18,108 nt of DNA from an uncultured Collinsella sp. (GCA_900550185.1 URRN01000017.1:1-18108); one strand, 5' to 3'; positions 1-9,998 are shown, counted from the stretch's first letter. The notes: generated from the letters alone by a model not told the origin. Numbers and translations are program-made.

Positions 1-388
1 GGCCGTTTGGGTCGGTAGGGACGGTTTCGGCTGCGCGCGACATGATGGTCTTGCGGAGACAGTCGGCGAAGACGCGTGAGCCGGCGCCGGCTACCAGCGC
101 TCGGACGCCCTGGCGACGTTCCCATAGATTGTTGAGAATATGCTCGACCTGCACGAGTGGGTCGTCGAGTGGCGTGCCATCGTCGTCGAGGGCGTGGGTG
201 CAGATGTCGCTCACGAGTTCGGACAGTAGGTCATCTTTGCTCTTGAAGAGGCCGTAGAATGTCGCGCGGCCTACGTGAGCGCGCGCGATGATGTCGCCGA
301 CGGTGATCTTGCCGTAGTCCTCCTCGCGAAGGAGCTCGGAAAACGCCGTGACAATAGCGGCGCGGCTTTTTGTCTTGCGGGCATCCAT
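1..388 (-). CDS. TetR/AcrR-family transcriptional regulator, partial (C-terminus beyond the left edge)
   Basis: The minus-strand reading frame stays open from the ATG at 388 to the window edge, about 129 codons. It begins MDARKTKSRAAIVTAF and has a typical TetR N-terminal DNA-binding domain: a first helix, then the helix-turn-helix at about residues 27-50, with the family signature ITVGDIIARAHVGRATFYGLF followed by KSKDDLL. The ligand-binding domain after residue 55 has only begun, so no effector can be named. The start lies 2 bases after the larC stop, so it is probably the last visible gene of a larB-larC-tetR transcript; the ribosome binding site is weak, which suggests coupling to larC translation. 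Whether it controls the lar genes is not shown. Confidence 0.85.
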   Translation of the reverse strand, partial: MDARKTKSRAAIVTAFSELLREEDYGKITVGDIIARAHVGRATFYGLFKSKDDLLSELVSDICTHALDDDGTPLDDPLVQVEHILNNLWERRQGVRALVAGAGSRVFADCLRKTIMSRAAETVPTDPNG

Positions 389-390
389 GG

Positions 391-1308
391 CTATGCATCC
401 ACGTGAACAAGCAGGCAACGGAGCGTGCCGGAGCAGCCCTCGTAGGGGCGCTTACCGGCGCCGTAGCCGACGGCCTCGATGCGGTAACGGGCCGGCAGGT
501 GCTCGGACGTGCGCAGTGCGGCGACGATGGCGGCGCCCGTGGGCGTCACGAGCTCGCCGGCGACCGGTGCGGGCGTGAGGGCGATATTGCCCGCCTGGCA
601 CAGGTTGACGACAGCGGGGACGGGAATGGGCATGAGGCCGTGGGCACAGTGGATGGTGCCGTGACCCTCGGAGAGCGAATCGACCACGATGTCCTCAATT
701 CCCAGGTCATCGAGGCAGATGGCGACAGAGCAGACGTCGACGATGGAGTCGACGGCGCCTACCTCGTGGAACATGACGGTCTCGGGCGTTTTGCCGTGGG
801 CCTTTGCCTCGGCGGCGGCGAGCGCGGTAAAGATGGCGAGCGCGCGACGCTTGGCACCATCGCTTAGCTGCGAGCCATCGATGATGGCGGTGACATCCGC
901 CAAAGAACGGTGGTGATGGTGGTGGGCGTGATGGTGGTCCTCGTGGCCATGACCGTGGGCCTCATGGTCATGCTCGTGGCAGTGCTCGTGTTCGTGCTTG
1001 CCATGATCGTGATGGTGGTGCTCTTGCTCGTGTGTGTGCTCGGCAGCTGCTTCGTCGCCGTAGAGCCAGGCCATGTCGTGGTCATGGTTCTCGAGCTCCT
1101 CTGCCAACTGAACGTCAAAGTCGCAGGCGTCGATGCCATGCTTGTTTACGCGTGTAACGGCAATCTCAAAGCCGCCGACCGGCAGCGTGGCGAGCTGCTC
1201 GCGCAGATGCTCCTCGCCAGCGCCCAGGTCGAGCAGGGCCGCGACGGTCATGTCGCCGCTGATGCCCGAGGTGCCGTCGATGATAAGCGTGTGCTGATGG
1301 TTGGACAT
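391..1308 (-). CDS. larC: Nickel-pincer cofactor biosynthesis protein LarC, N-terminal (LarC1-type) form with His-rich insert
   Basis: LarC is the nickel-inserting protein that uses CTP to form the nickel-pincer nucleotide used by lactate racemase (LarA) and related enzymes. The 305-residue protein starts with IIDGTSGISGDMTVAALLDLGA, a form of the family's D-x-x-x-G-I-S-G-D-M motif, and later carries FHEVGAVDSIVDV, VAGELVTPTGAAI and AVGYGAGKRPYEG, all typical of the LarC1 domain. Residues 91-133 are an insert with 24 His in 43 positions, plausible as a nickel store. Full LarC proteins are about 400-420 residues; this one stops where LarC1 ends and has no LarC2 domain. The base after the stop leads directly into a TetR gene, so LarC2 is not hidden in another frame here. 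The ribosome binding site AAGGAG overlaps the larB stop, so the two genes are co-transcribed. Confidence 0.87.
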   Translation of the reverse strand: MSNHQHTLIIDGTSGISGDMTVAALLDLGAGEEHLREQLATLPVGGFEIAVTRVNKHGIDACDFDVQLAEELENHDHDMAWLYGDEAAAEHTHEQEHHHHDHGKHEHEHCHEHDHEAHGHGHEDHHHAHHHHHRSLADVTAIIDGSQLSDGAKRRALAIFTALAAAEAKAHGKTPETVMFHEVGAVDSIVDVCSVAICLDDLGIEDIVVDSLSEGHGTIHCAHGLMPIPVPAVVNLCQAGNIALTPAPVAGELVTPTGAAIVAALRTSEHLPARYRIEAVGYGAGKRPYEGCSGTLRCLLVHVDA

Positions 1309-1318
1309 GAAATGCTCC

Positions 1319-2101
1319 TTAGCGGGCGCAGGACGTGCCGGCGCTCAGATGATTAATAAGATTTGCCTGGTAGGCGGCGCCGAAGCCGTTGTCGATGTTG
1401 ACGACCGAAACGCCGCTGGCGCAGGAGTTGAGCATGGCGAGCAGTGCGGCCACGCCGCCAAAACTCGCGCCATAGCCCACACTGGTGGGTACGGCGATGA
1501 CCGGACAGCTCACAAGGCCTCCGATGACGCTCGCCAGGGCGCCTTCCATGCCGGCGATGGCGATGACCACCTGCGCCTGGGCAAGTTCCTCGGCATGCGC
1601 GAGCAGGCGGTGCAGGCCGGCGACACCCACGTCGTAAAGGCGATCGACCTCGTTGCCGTAGAACTCGGCCGTCAGTGCCGCCTCTTCGGCGACGGGCAGG
1701 TCGCTCGTGCCGGCGCAGGCGACGACGATGCATCCGTTGCCGGTGGGGGAGGGCTTGCCACCCACCAGGGCGAGCTGGGCGTCCGGGACATATCCCAGAT
1801 CGATGTCGTTGCCGAGAAGCTCAGCGGTGCGCGCGGCTTTTTCGGCATCCAAGCGTGTGACCAGGATGCGCTCCTGGCCTGCATCGAGTAATGCTTTGAT
1901 GATGGCAGCAATTTGTTCGGCGGTTTTACCGGCACCGTAGACAACCTCGCCGGCTCCCTGGCGCACTCCGCGCGAAAGATCGAGCTGCGCAAAGCCCAGA
2001 TCGGCGGTTGGCGCCGTCTGGATGCGCGTAAGGGCATCGGCAGGGGTGACTGATCCGCCGGCAACATCGCTCAGCAGCTGCTCAAGATCTCGCTTATCCA
2101 T
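1319..2101 (-). CDS. larB: Nickel-pincer cofactor biosynthesis protein LarB (pyridinium carboxylase/hydrolase)
   Basis: LarB carboxylates nicotinic acid adenine dinucleotide at C5 of the pyridinium ring and releases AMP, giving the dicarboxylated mononucleotide that is later thiolated by LarE and metallated by LarC. The C-terminal half is a PurE (AIR carboxylase)-like domain with strong family signatures: CAGTSDLPVAEEAALTAEFYG at about residues 128-148, then GMEGALASVIGGLV, VPTSVGYGASFGG and NIDNGFGA. The length of 260 residues fits the family. The ATG at 2101 (MDKRDLEQL) is preferred over the in-frame ATG 33 bases upstream because GAAGGGAA precedes it at normal distance. larC follows 10 bases downstream. 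LarE and LarA are not in this window, so the cofactor's client enzyme is unknown here. Confidence 0.93.
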   Translation of the reverse strand: MDKRDLEQLLSDVAGGSVTPADALTRIQTAPTADLGFAQLDLSRGVRQGAGEVVYGAGKTAEQIAAIIKALLDAGQERILVTRLDAEKAARTAELLGNDIDLGYVPDAQLALVGGKPSPTGNGCIVVACAGTSDLPVAEEAALTAEFYGNEVDRLYDVGVAGLHRLLAHAEELAQAQVVIAIAGMEGALASVIGGLVSCPVIAVPTSVGYGASFGGVAALLAMLNSCASGVSVVNIDNGFGAAYQANLINHLSAGTSCAR

Positions 2102-2146
2102 ATATGTTCCCTTCGACGGCGCAAAGTCTAGCACTCAAAAGGTATT

Positions 2147-2178
2147 TTTCCGAACACTAAGACAAAATTGTTCGGAAA
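2147..2178. promoter_or_regulatory. Perfect inverted repeat upstream of larB, likely operator
   Basis: TTTCCGAACA at 2147-2156 is repeated exactly in inverted form as TGTTCGGAAA at 2169-2178, with a 12-base spacer. The repeat ends 45 bases before the larB start, in the promoter zone, and is not followed by a T run on either strand, so it does not look like a terminator. The half-site centres are 22 bp apart, two helical turns, the same distance as in the classical NikR operator. A nickel-responsive or lactate-responsive repressor is an inference only. Confidence 0.55.
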
Positions 2179-2215
2179 CTATAGGACAGACTGATTCAAT
2201 TGTTGGGCGAACTTG

Positions 2216-2851
2216 CTAGTCGCGCAGGATGATGTCCATGGCGAGCATCAGGTTGCGCTCGTCGATGGCAAACGGGGCGGCCTCGCGCGTCTTGGGCTTG
2301 GCGCAAAACGCGATGCCCGTGCCCGCGGCCTGAATCATGGGGATGTCGTTGGCGCCGTCGCCGATTGCCACGGTGTGTGCCATATCGACGCCGCACTCAA
2401 CCGCCCAATCCAGCAGCTGGATGAGCTTGGATTCCTTGGTCACGATGTCTGCCGCCAGCTTGCCGGTGAGCTTGCCGTCCACGACCTCCAGGCGGTTAGC
2501 CAGGCAAAAATCGATGCCCGCGGCGGCTACGATCTTGTCGGCGACCTCGTGGAAGCCACCGCTTACCACGCCAACCTTCCAGCCCTTGCTGTGTGCCGAG
2601 CGCACAAGCTTCAGCGCGCCGGGGGTAAACGTCACGCGCTCAAAGGTGCGCTCGAACACACTCTCGTCCAAGCCGGCAAGCAACCCCACGCGCTCCTCGA
2701 GCGCCTGCTTAAAGTCCAGTTCGCCGCGCATGGCGCGCTCAGTGATCTTCGCCACTTGCTCGCCTACGCCGGCCTCCTCGCCCAACAGGTCGATGACCTC
2801 CTGGTTGATGAGTGTGGAGTCGATATCCATAACGATGAGGCGTGCAGTCAT
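2216..2851 (-). CDS. serB: Phosphoserine phosphatase SerB
   Basis: This HAD-superfamily enzyme hydrolyses O-phosphoserine to serine, the last step of serine synthesis. The 211-residue protein has the nucleophile motif MDIDSTL at residues 8-14 (Asp9 nucleophile, Asp11 acid/base), the SerB signature INQEVIDLLGEEAGV, motif II VVSGGF with its Ser, and motif III/IV GDGANDIPMI followed by GTGIAFCAKP. It is the single-domain form: the N-terminal ACT-like extension of the E. coli enzyme is absent. The start at 2851 (MTARLIVMD) is chosen over an ATG 45 bases upstream because GGAAAGG lies in front of it and the motif then sits at the usual distance from the N-terminus. It is divergent from aspS across a 256-base gap. 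Confidence 0.93.
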   Translation of the reverse strand: MTARLIVMDIDSTLINQEVIDLLGEEAGVGEQVAKITERAMRGELDFKQALEERVGLLAGLDESVFERTFERVTFTPGALKLVRSAHSKGWKVGVVSGGFHEVADKIVAAAGIDFCLANRLEVVDGKLTGKLAADIVTKESKLIQLLDWAVECGVDMAHTVAIGDGANDIPMIQAAGTGIAFCAKPKTREAAPFAIDERNLMLAMDIILRD

Positions 2852-3055
2852 GGCGGGCCTTTCCGAGTGCAGTTGTATTGGGGCACATTGTCGCACGTGG
2901 CGCGCCTTGGCGACGGCCGCGGTGCGTCAATTGTTTCGTCTCCGTCAAGTCTTTGGGCAGGAGCCACTTTTCCGCGGCACATCGACACAGGTGCGATAAG
3001 ATAGAACGCCATGTCTGGCTGCGCGGTTTACGCAGGCTGGGCAAATCTGTACGAC

Positions 3056-3080
3056 GCCGCCCGGAACGACACGGGGCGGC
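3056..3080 (+). other. GC-rich hairpin in the aspS 5' leader
   Basis: GCCGCCC (3056-3062) pairs with GGGCGGC (3074-3080) across an 11-base loop, 10 bases before the AAAGGAGG ribosome binding site of aspS. No T run follows. A possible -10 (TAAGAT, 2997-3002) would give a leader of about 100 bases containing this stem and a weaker CTGCG/CGCAG stem before it. No T-box motif was seen. The function is unknown. Confidence 0.35.
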
Positions 3081-3107
3081 ACAGATCCATAAAGGAGGAT
3101 CACTGGT

Positions 3108-4895
3108 ATGAGCCAGACCCGTCCCATCGACGAGCATTCCATGCACACCCGTACCTGCGGCGAGCTTCGCCGCGAGAACGTGGGCGAAGAGGTCACCCTC
3201 ACCGGTTGGGTGAGTCGTCGCCGCGACCACGGCGGCCTTATCTTCTGCGACCTTCGTGACCGCGAGGGCATCACGCAGCTCACCTTCGACCCCGAGCACT
3301 CCGACGGCGACGCCTTTAAGATCGCCGAGACCATGCGTCCCGAGTGGCCCATCAAGATTCACGGCGTCGTGCGCTCCCGTGGCGAGGAGACCACCAACGC
3401 CAAGCTCGCGACCGGCGAGATCGAGGTCCTGACCGACCACGCCGAGGTGCTCAACACGTCCGTCACCCCGCCGTTCCAGATCGAGGACGGTATCGAGACC
3501 AGCGAGGACACCCGCCTGCGCTATCGCTATTTGGACCTCCGCCGTCCCGAGATGATGGCCAACCTCAAGCTGCGCTCCGACTTCACCTTTGCCGTTCGCG
3601 AGGCGCTGCACAACCGTGAATTCATGGAGGTCGAGACGCCCTCCCTGTTCAAGTCCACGCCCGAGGGCGCCCGCGACTTCATCGTCCCCAGCCGCATCCA
3701 GCCGGGTAACTTCTACGCCCTGCCGCAGTCCCCGCAGCTCCTGAAGCAGCTGCTCATGGTCGGTGGCGTTGAGCGCTACTACCAGGTCGCCAAGTGCTTC
3801 CGCGACGAGGACCTGCGTGCCGATCGTCAGCCCGAGTTCACCCAGGTCGATATCGAGATGTCCTTCGTGGACCAGAACGATGTCATGAGTGCACTCGAAG
3901 AGGTCCTGGCCGATGCCTTCGGCCGCATGGGCGTCGAGATGCCTACGCCGCTGCGCCGCATGGACTACTGGGAGGCCATGGACACCTATGGATCCGACAA
4001 GCCCGATACCCGCTACGGCATGCACCTCGTCGACCTGACCGACGTGTTCTCCAACTCCAAGTTCAAGGTCTTCGCGACCGCCGCGAACGAGGAGGGCTCC
4101 GTCGTCAAGGCCATCAACGCCAAGGGCGCCGGTGCCTGGGCCCGCGCCAAGATCGATAAGCTCGCCGGCGTGGCTTCCACGTTTGGCGCCAAGGGTCTGG
4201 CCTGGATCGCCTTCCGCGAGGACGGCTCCATCAACAGCCCCATCGTCAAGTTCTTCTCGGACGAGGAGATGGCCGCTCTGCGCGAGCGCATGGACGTCGA
4301 GCCCGGCGACCTTGTGATGTTCGCCGCCGGCCCGCGCCTGCTCTCTGATGAGATCCTGGGCGGTATGCGTTCGCACATGGCCAATGCGCTTGAGATCAAG
4401 CGCGAGGGTCACGACTTCCTGTGGGTCGTCAACTTCCCGCTGTTCCATTGGGACGAGGATCGCAAGGCTTACGCTGCCGAGCACCAGCCCTTTACCCTGC
4501 CGACCGAGACCGACATCGCCAAGATCGAGGCCGATCCCCTGGCAGCCGGTTCGTGCACCTACGACTTTGTCATGGACGGCTTTGAGGCCGGCGGTGGCGG
4601 TATGCGTATCCACAACGCCGAGATGCAGATGTCCATGCTCAAGCTCCTGGGCTTTACCGAGGAGCGCGCCGAGTCTCAGTTCGGCTTCCTCATGGAGGCC
4701 CTCAAGTTTGGTGCGCCCCCGATGGGCGGTTTCGCTCTGGGCCTGGACCGCGTGTGCATGCTGCTCACCGGCTCCGATTCCATCCGCGACGTCATGGCGT
4801 TCCCCAAGACGGCTAGCGGCTCCGACCTCATGTCGGGCGCCCCGAGTGCCGTTTCCGGCGCCCAGCTCAAGGACATTAGCCTGCGCCTGATGTAG
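3108..4895 (+). CDS. aspS: Aspartyl-tRNA synthetase (bacterial type), possibly non-discriminating
   Basis: AspRS charges tRNA-Asp with aspartate in the cytosol. The 595-residue protein has the bacterial domain order: an OB-fold anticodon-binding domain at about 15-120 (LTGWVSRRRDHGGLIFCDLR), class II motif 1 around RRPEMMANLKLRSDF, motif 2 with YYQVAKCFRDEDLRADRQPE and FTQVDIEMSF, a central GAD insertion at about 285-420, and motif 3 GGFALGLDRVCMLL. Length matches the family (about 590). AAAGGAGG at 3091-3098 fixes the ATG at 3108. Residue 41 is His where E. coli AspRS has Leu; His there is found in non-discriminating enzymes that also charge tRNA-Asn, with GatCAB finishing the job. That last point is an inference from one position. 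A strong terminator follows. Confidence 0.97.
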   Translation: MSQTRPIDEHSMHTRTCGELRRENVGEEVTLTGWVSRRRDHGGLIFCDLRDREGITQLTFDPEHSDGDAFKIAETMRPEWPIKIHGVVRSRGEETTNAKLATGEIEVLTDHAEVLNTSVTPPFQIEDGIETSEDTRLRYRYLDLRRPEMMANLKLRSDFTFAVREALHNREFMEVETPSLFKSTPEGARDFIVPSRIQPGNFYALPQSPQLLKQLLMVGGVERYYQVAKCFRDEDLRADRQPEFTQVDIEMSFVDQNDVMSALEEVLADAFGRMGVEMPTPLRRMDYWEAMDTYGSDKPDTRYGMHLVDLTDVFSNSKFKVFATAANEEGSVVKAINAKGAGAWARAKIDKLAGVASTFGAKGLAWIAFREDGSINSPIVKFFSDEEMAALRERMDVEPGDLVMFAAGPRLLSDEILGGMRSHMANALEIKREGHDFLWVVNFPLFHWDEDRKAYAAEHQPFTLPTETDIAKIEADPLAAGSCTYDFVMDGFEAGGGGMRIHNAEMQMSMLKLLGFTEERAESQFGFLMEALKFGAPPMGGFALGLDRVCMLLTGSDSIRDVMAFPKTASGSDLMSGAPSAVSGAQLKDISLRLM

Positions 4896-4918
4896 GCAAG
4901 CGGCTACCTATTGCCTGT

Positions 4919-4953
4919 AACGAGGGAAGGACACGTGCCTTCCCTCGTTTTTT
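4919..4953 (+). terminator. Intrinsic terminator of aspS
   Basis: AACGAGGGAAGG pairs with CCTTCCCTCGTT (12 bp, short ACACGTG loop) and runs into a six-T tract at 4948-4953, 24 bases after the aspS stop. On the minus strand no T run follows, so it mainly serves aspS. Confidence 0.93.
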
Positions 4954-5015
4954 ATGCGCCGAGGTTGTGGGGGCGTGGGGTGACCGGACGTCGCGGAAAG
5001 CCCGGCCCAGATTTC

Positions 5016-6032
5016 TTATAGCGAGTCTCTCTGAACGAGCTGCATGTGCATGACGGTGGTGGTGGGCGCGGCACCGTTAATCATATCGAGCGCAATGCCT
5101 GCAGCCATGCGGCCTTCCTCGCGAAGCGGCTGACGAATGGTCGTCAACGCGGGGACGCTGCGAGCTGCGACCTCGTGGTCATCGAAGCCTACGACCGAAA
5201 CGTCTTTGGGTACGCTAATTCCCGCTTCGTTGAATGCGGCGATAACGCCGGTTGCGATACGGTCCGATCCGCATAGCACGCCGTCGGCATGTATTTCGCG
5301 CGCGAGCAGCCGCCGCGTGGCTTGGTAGCCGTCTCCGCTGCTCCATCCGGTATAGATGACATTTTCATCCGGAAGGCTTTCGCCCAAAATTGCACGGTAG
5401 CCGCGAAGGCGGTCGACGACGGCGGGGTTATCCTGCGGCCCCAGCACGGCAACGATGTCCTTGCGCCCGCGATCTTTCATGGCGAGCGCGGCGAAGCGGC
5501 CGCCCTCTTCGTCGTCGGAGTAGACCGTCGAGAACACATCGCGATAGGGGTGGCCCTCGAGCTGGCCGCACAACACGGTGGGTACGCCCAGCTCGCGCAG
5601 CACCTCGAGCAGCTCACTGCCCTTGTAGGGCGAGACGTCGATGACGGCGTCAAACGAGCGACGCTCAAAATGCTCGCGTGCGCGATTGCGCTCATGCGAG
5701 GAAGATGCCTGCAAGATCACGGGTAGGTAAGACGACTCAGAAAGTTCCTCGGTAATACCGCTTAAAAACTCACTGTAGGTGGGATCGCTAAACAGCTCGC
5801 TCAAAGGCTCGGTAACCAGTACGGCGATTATTTCCGTGCGTCCGACGGCGAGTGCCCGGCCGCGTGCGTTGGGTACAAAATTGACTTCCTTGGCAGCCGC
5901 GCGGACGCGTTTTTTGGTCTCCTCGCTAATGCGGGGCGAATCGTTGAGTGCTCGCGATGCTGTGGAGCGCGAAACACCGGCAGCTGCAGCAACCTCGGCA
6001 AGCGTGGGTGCGGTGCGTGCTGGTTGGGTCAT
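5016..6032 (-). CDS. LacI-family transcriptional repressor, probable regulator of ebgAC
   Basis: The 338-residue protein has a LacI helix-turn-helix at residues 10-30 (PTLAEVAAAAGVSRSTASRAL), the hinge VPNARGRALAVGRT at about 53-66, and a periplasmic-binding-protein-like effector domain with the usual tail VVGFDDHEVAARSVPALTTI. AGGAG in front of the ATG at 6032 supports the start. It is divergent from ebgA, and the shared gap carries three identical palindromic sites whose central CG is what a LacI-family hinge helix intercalates, so control of ebgAC, relieved by a lactose-type sugar, is the likely role. It is not clearly an EbgR orthologue by eye, so no symbol is given. A TATAGT element at 6094-6099 (minus strand) may be its -10. 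Confidence 0.92.
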   Translation of the reverse strand: MTQPARTAPTLAEVAAAAGVSRSTASRALNDSPRISEETKKRVRAAAKEVNFVPNARGRALAVGRTEIIAVLVTEPLSELFSDPTYSEFLSGITEELSESSYLPVILQASSSHERNRAREHFERRSFDAVIDVSPYKGSELLEVLRELGVPTVLCGQLEGHPYRDVFSTVYSDDEEGGRFAALAMKDRGRKDIVAVLGPQDNPAVVDRLRGYRAILGESLPDENVIYTGWSSGDGYQATRRLLAREIHADGVLCGSDRIATGVIAAFNEAGISVPKDVSVVGFDDHEVAARSVPALTTIRQPLREEGRMAAGIALDMINGAAPTTTVMHMQLVQRDSL

Positions 6033-6269
6033 GGCGTCTCCTGGAAAATGCGGTCGATGTTGTTACTGATACAGGCTGGTGCGGATACAGCTTACTATAG
6101 TGCGCCTGAACAGCGTTCATGATATCCGGTGACCGGTGTCGTGCTGCAATCAAACTGCGACTGAGTACGGCATGTGTGGGCGAGATATAGGTAGGCGCGA
6201 CAGTTGCCTGTGAGTTCAAGAACGATGCCCTGTGCTGTGTACCTAAGCTTAGGGTGACATAAGTAGCAT

Positions 6270-6289
6270 GGTTGTACAACCGGTTGCAC
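6270..6289. promoter_or_regulatory. LacI-type operator 1 of ebgA, compound palindrome
   Basis: The core CAACCGGTTG (6277-6286) lies within ACAACCGGTTGCAC, identical in all three sites. Here the left half-site is shared with a second palindrome, GGTTGTACAACC (6270-6281), giving three half-sites in a row. Confidence 0.75.
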
Positions 6290-6320
6290 CGTTAATCCGG
6301 CAAAATCGACCGTTCGGCGG

Positions 6321-6334
6321 ACAACCGGTTGCAC
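6321..6334. promoter_or_regulatory. LacI-type operator 2 of ebgA
   Basis: ACAACCGGTTGCAC, identical to sites 1 and 3. It is 45 bp from site 1 and overlaps the likely -35 box (TTGCAC, 6329-6334), which suits repression. Confidence 0.78.
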
Positions 6335-6358
6335 AGATTTTTGCACCGCCCGTAAGAT
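6329..6358 (+). promoter_or_regulatory. Probable ebgA promoter
   Basis: TTGCAC (6329-6334) and TAAGAT (6353-6358) are spaced by 18 bases. The start of transcription would fall near 6365, inside operator 3. The -35 match is moderate; position between two operators adds support. Confidence 0.5.
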
Positions 6359-6362
6359 AAGG

Positions 6363-6376
6363 ACAACCGGTTGCAC
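6363..6376. promoter_or_regulatory. LacI-type operator 3 of ebgA
   Basis: ACAACCGGTTGCAC, 42 bp (about four helical turns) from site 2, placed over the expected transcription start. Confidence 0.78.
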
Positions 6377-6409
6377 AAAGAAGCACTACGATGACGAAGG
6401 AGCATCACC

Positions 6410-9418
<3,009 letters not shown>

Positions 9419-9421
9419 GCC

Positions 9422-9877
9422 ATGCATGTCTTTAACTCGCGTGCCGACTTCGATGCTCAGATGAAGTCCGTCAAGAAGTGGATGCGTACCGGCCAGGCGC
9501 TCGACGGCGTTTCTGAACTGCAGCACGATGTGGCGTACTCCATCGGCGACTCGTTGGTGTATTGGTGGGTGAACGCCCACGAGGCCGCTACCGCCGATCT
9601 GGTCGGTCACCGTCGCTATCATGCCGTGCCCGCCCCGCTCGACGGCGACCTGACTGTCGAGGTTGCCCCCAAGGCAGGCCTCACCTGCACCCGCGCTTAC
9701 AGCGATATCGATGATCGCGAGCGCTTTGAGGGGGCGGGGGAGACCGTGACGATTCCCGCCGGCGGCGTTGCCGTCGTCGAGATCGACGAGGCGTTTCGCG
9801 TCCTCGCCGACACTACGGATCCCCGCGTCGTCGTGCTTCACGTGACGGTCGAAGGTTATTCCTTCCCCAACAAGTAG
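9422..9877 (+). CDS. ebgC: Beta-galactosidase small subunit, EbgC (YhcH/YjgK/YiaL family)
   Basis: The 151-residue protein matches EbgC along its length: VAYSIGDSLVYWW corresponds to VAHSIGDSLTYR in E. coli, then GHRRYHAV, ERFEGAGETVTIPAGGVAVVEIDEAFR and a closing VTVEGYSFPNK. The family is a cupin-like beta-barrel; in E. coli, EbgC joins EbgA in a hetero-oligomer and is needed for full activity. AAGGAGG at 9407-9413, inside the end of ebgA, lies 8 bases before the ATG. This tight coupling and the pairing with an EbgA-type large subunit make the assignment firm. Length agrees with the E. coli protein (149). Confidence 0.93.
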   Translation: MHVFNSRADFDAQMKSVKKWMRTGQALDGVSELQHDVAYSIGDSLVYWWVNAHEAATADLVGHRRYHAVPAPLDGDLTVEVAPKAGLTCTRAYSDIDDRERFEGAGETVTIPAGGVAVVEIDEAFRVLADTTDPRVVVLHVTVEGYSFPNK

Positions 9878-9881
9878 TATT

Positions 9882-9998
9882 CGTCCATTCGGACGTTTGC
9901 TTCGCGCCGTTAAGGGGGATGGCTTTGTTGACTCCCTTTTCCCCATTCCCCTTAGCAGGTGCGCCGTCCGTGTTTGCACTTGCAGCTCGGACGGTTTT
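9882..9998 (+). terminator. Hairpin cluster after ebgC ending in a terminator-like stem
   Basis: Three stems follow ebgC: CGTCC/GGACG (9882-9895), a 12-bp stem TAAGGGGGATGG/CCATTCCCCTTA (9911-9922 with 9943-9954, one G-T pair), and CCGTCCG/CGGACGG (9964-9970 with 9988-9994) followed by TTTT (9995-9998). The last is a weak intrinsic terminator, 32 bases before the permease start. The middle stem has no T run. Confidence 0.5.

Larger units (their letters stand above)
6033..6409. promoter_or_regulatory. Divergent control region between the LacI repressor and ebgA
   Basis: This 377-base gap has no gene. From left to right it holds a possible minus-strand -10 for the repressor (6094-6099), a perfect 12-bp palindrome CCTAAGCTTAGG (6242-6253) of unknown use, three repressor operators, the motif GGCAAAATCGACCGTTC (6299-6315) that recurs before uxaC, and the ebgA promoter. 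The stretch 6125-6240 shows nothing I can name. An open minus-strand frame here repeats MQPVV-like residues only because it reads through the operator copies. Confidence 0.7.

Noticed and set aside
1..388. A frameshifted LarC2 domain downstream of larC
   Set aside because: The frame that is open and starts right after larC encodes a typical TetR DNA-binding domain; no LarC2-like residues were found in the other frames.
910..1356. Plus-strand hydrophobic open frame rich in Val and Met
   Set aside because: It is the reverse reading of the His codons in larC, not a membrane protein.
2147..2178. Inverted repeat before larB as a terminator of serB
   Set aside because: The stem has A/T outer pairs, a 12-base loop and no T run on the minus strand; an operator fits better.
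2739..4613. Long minus-strand open frame opposite aspS running into serB
   Set aside because: Antisense to AspRS; it ends inside serB in another frame and shows no domain.
6095..6376. Minus-strand open frame with repeated MQPVV-like residues
   Set aside because: The repeats are the three CAACCGGTTG operators read as codons; it crosses the promoter region and lacks a ribosome binding site.
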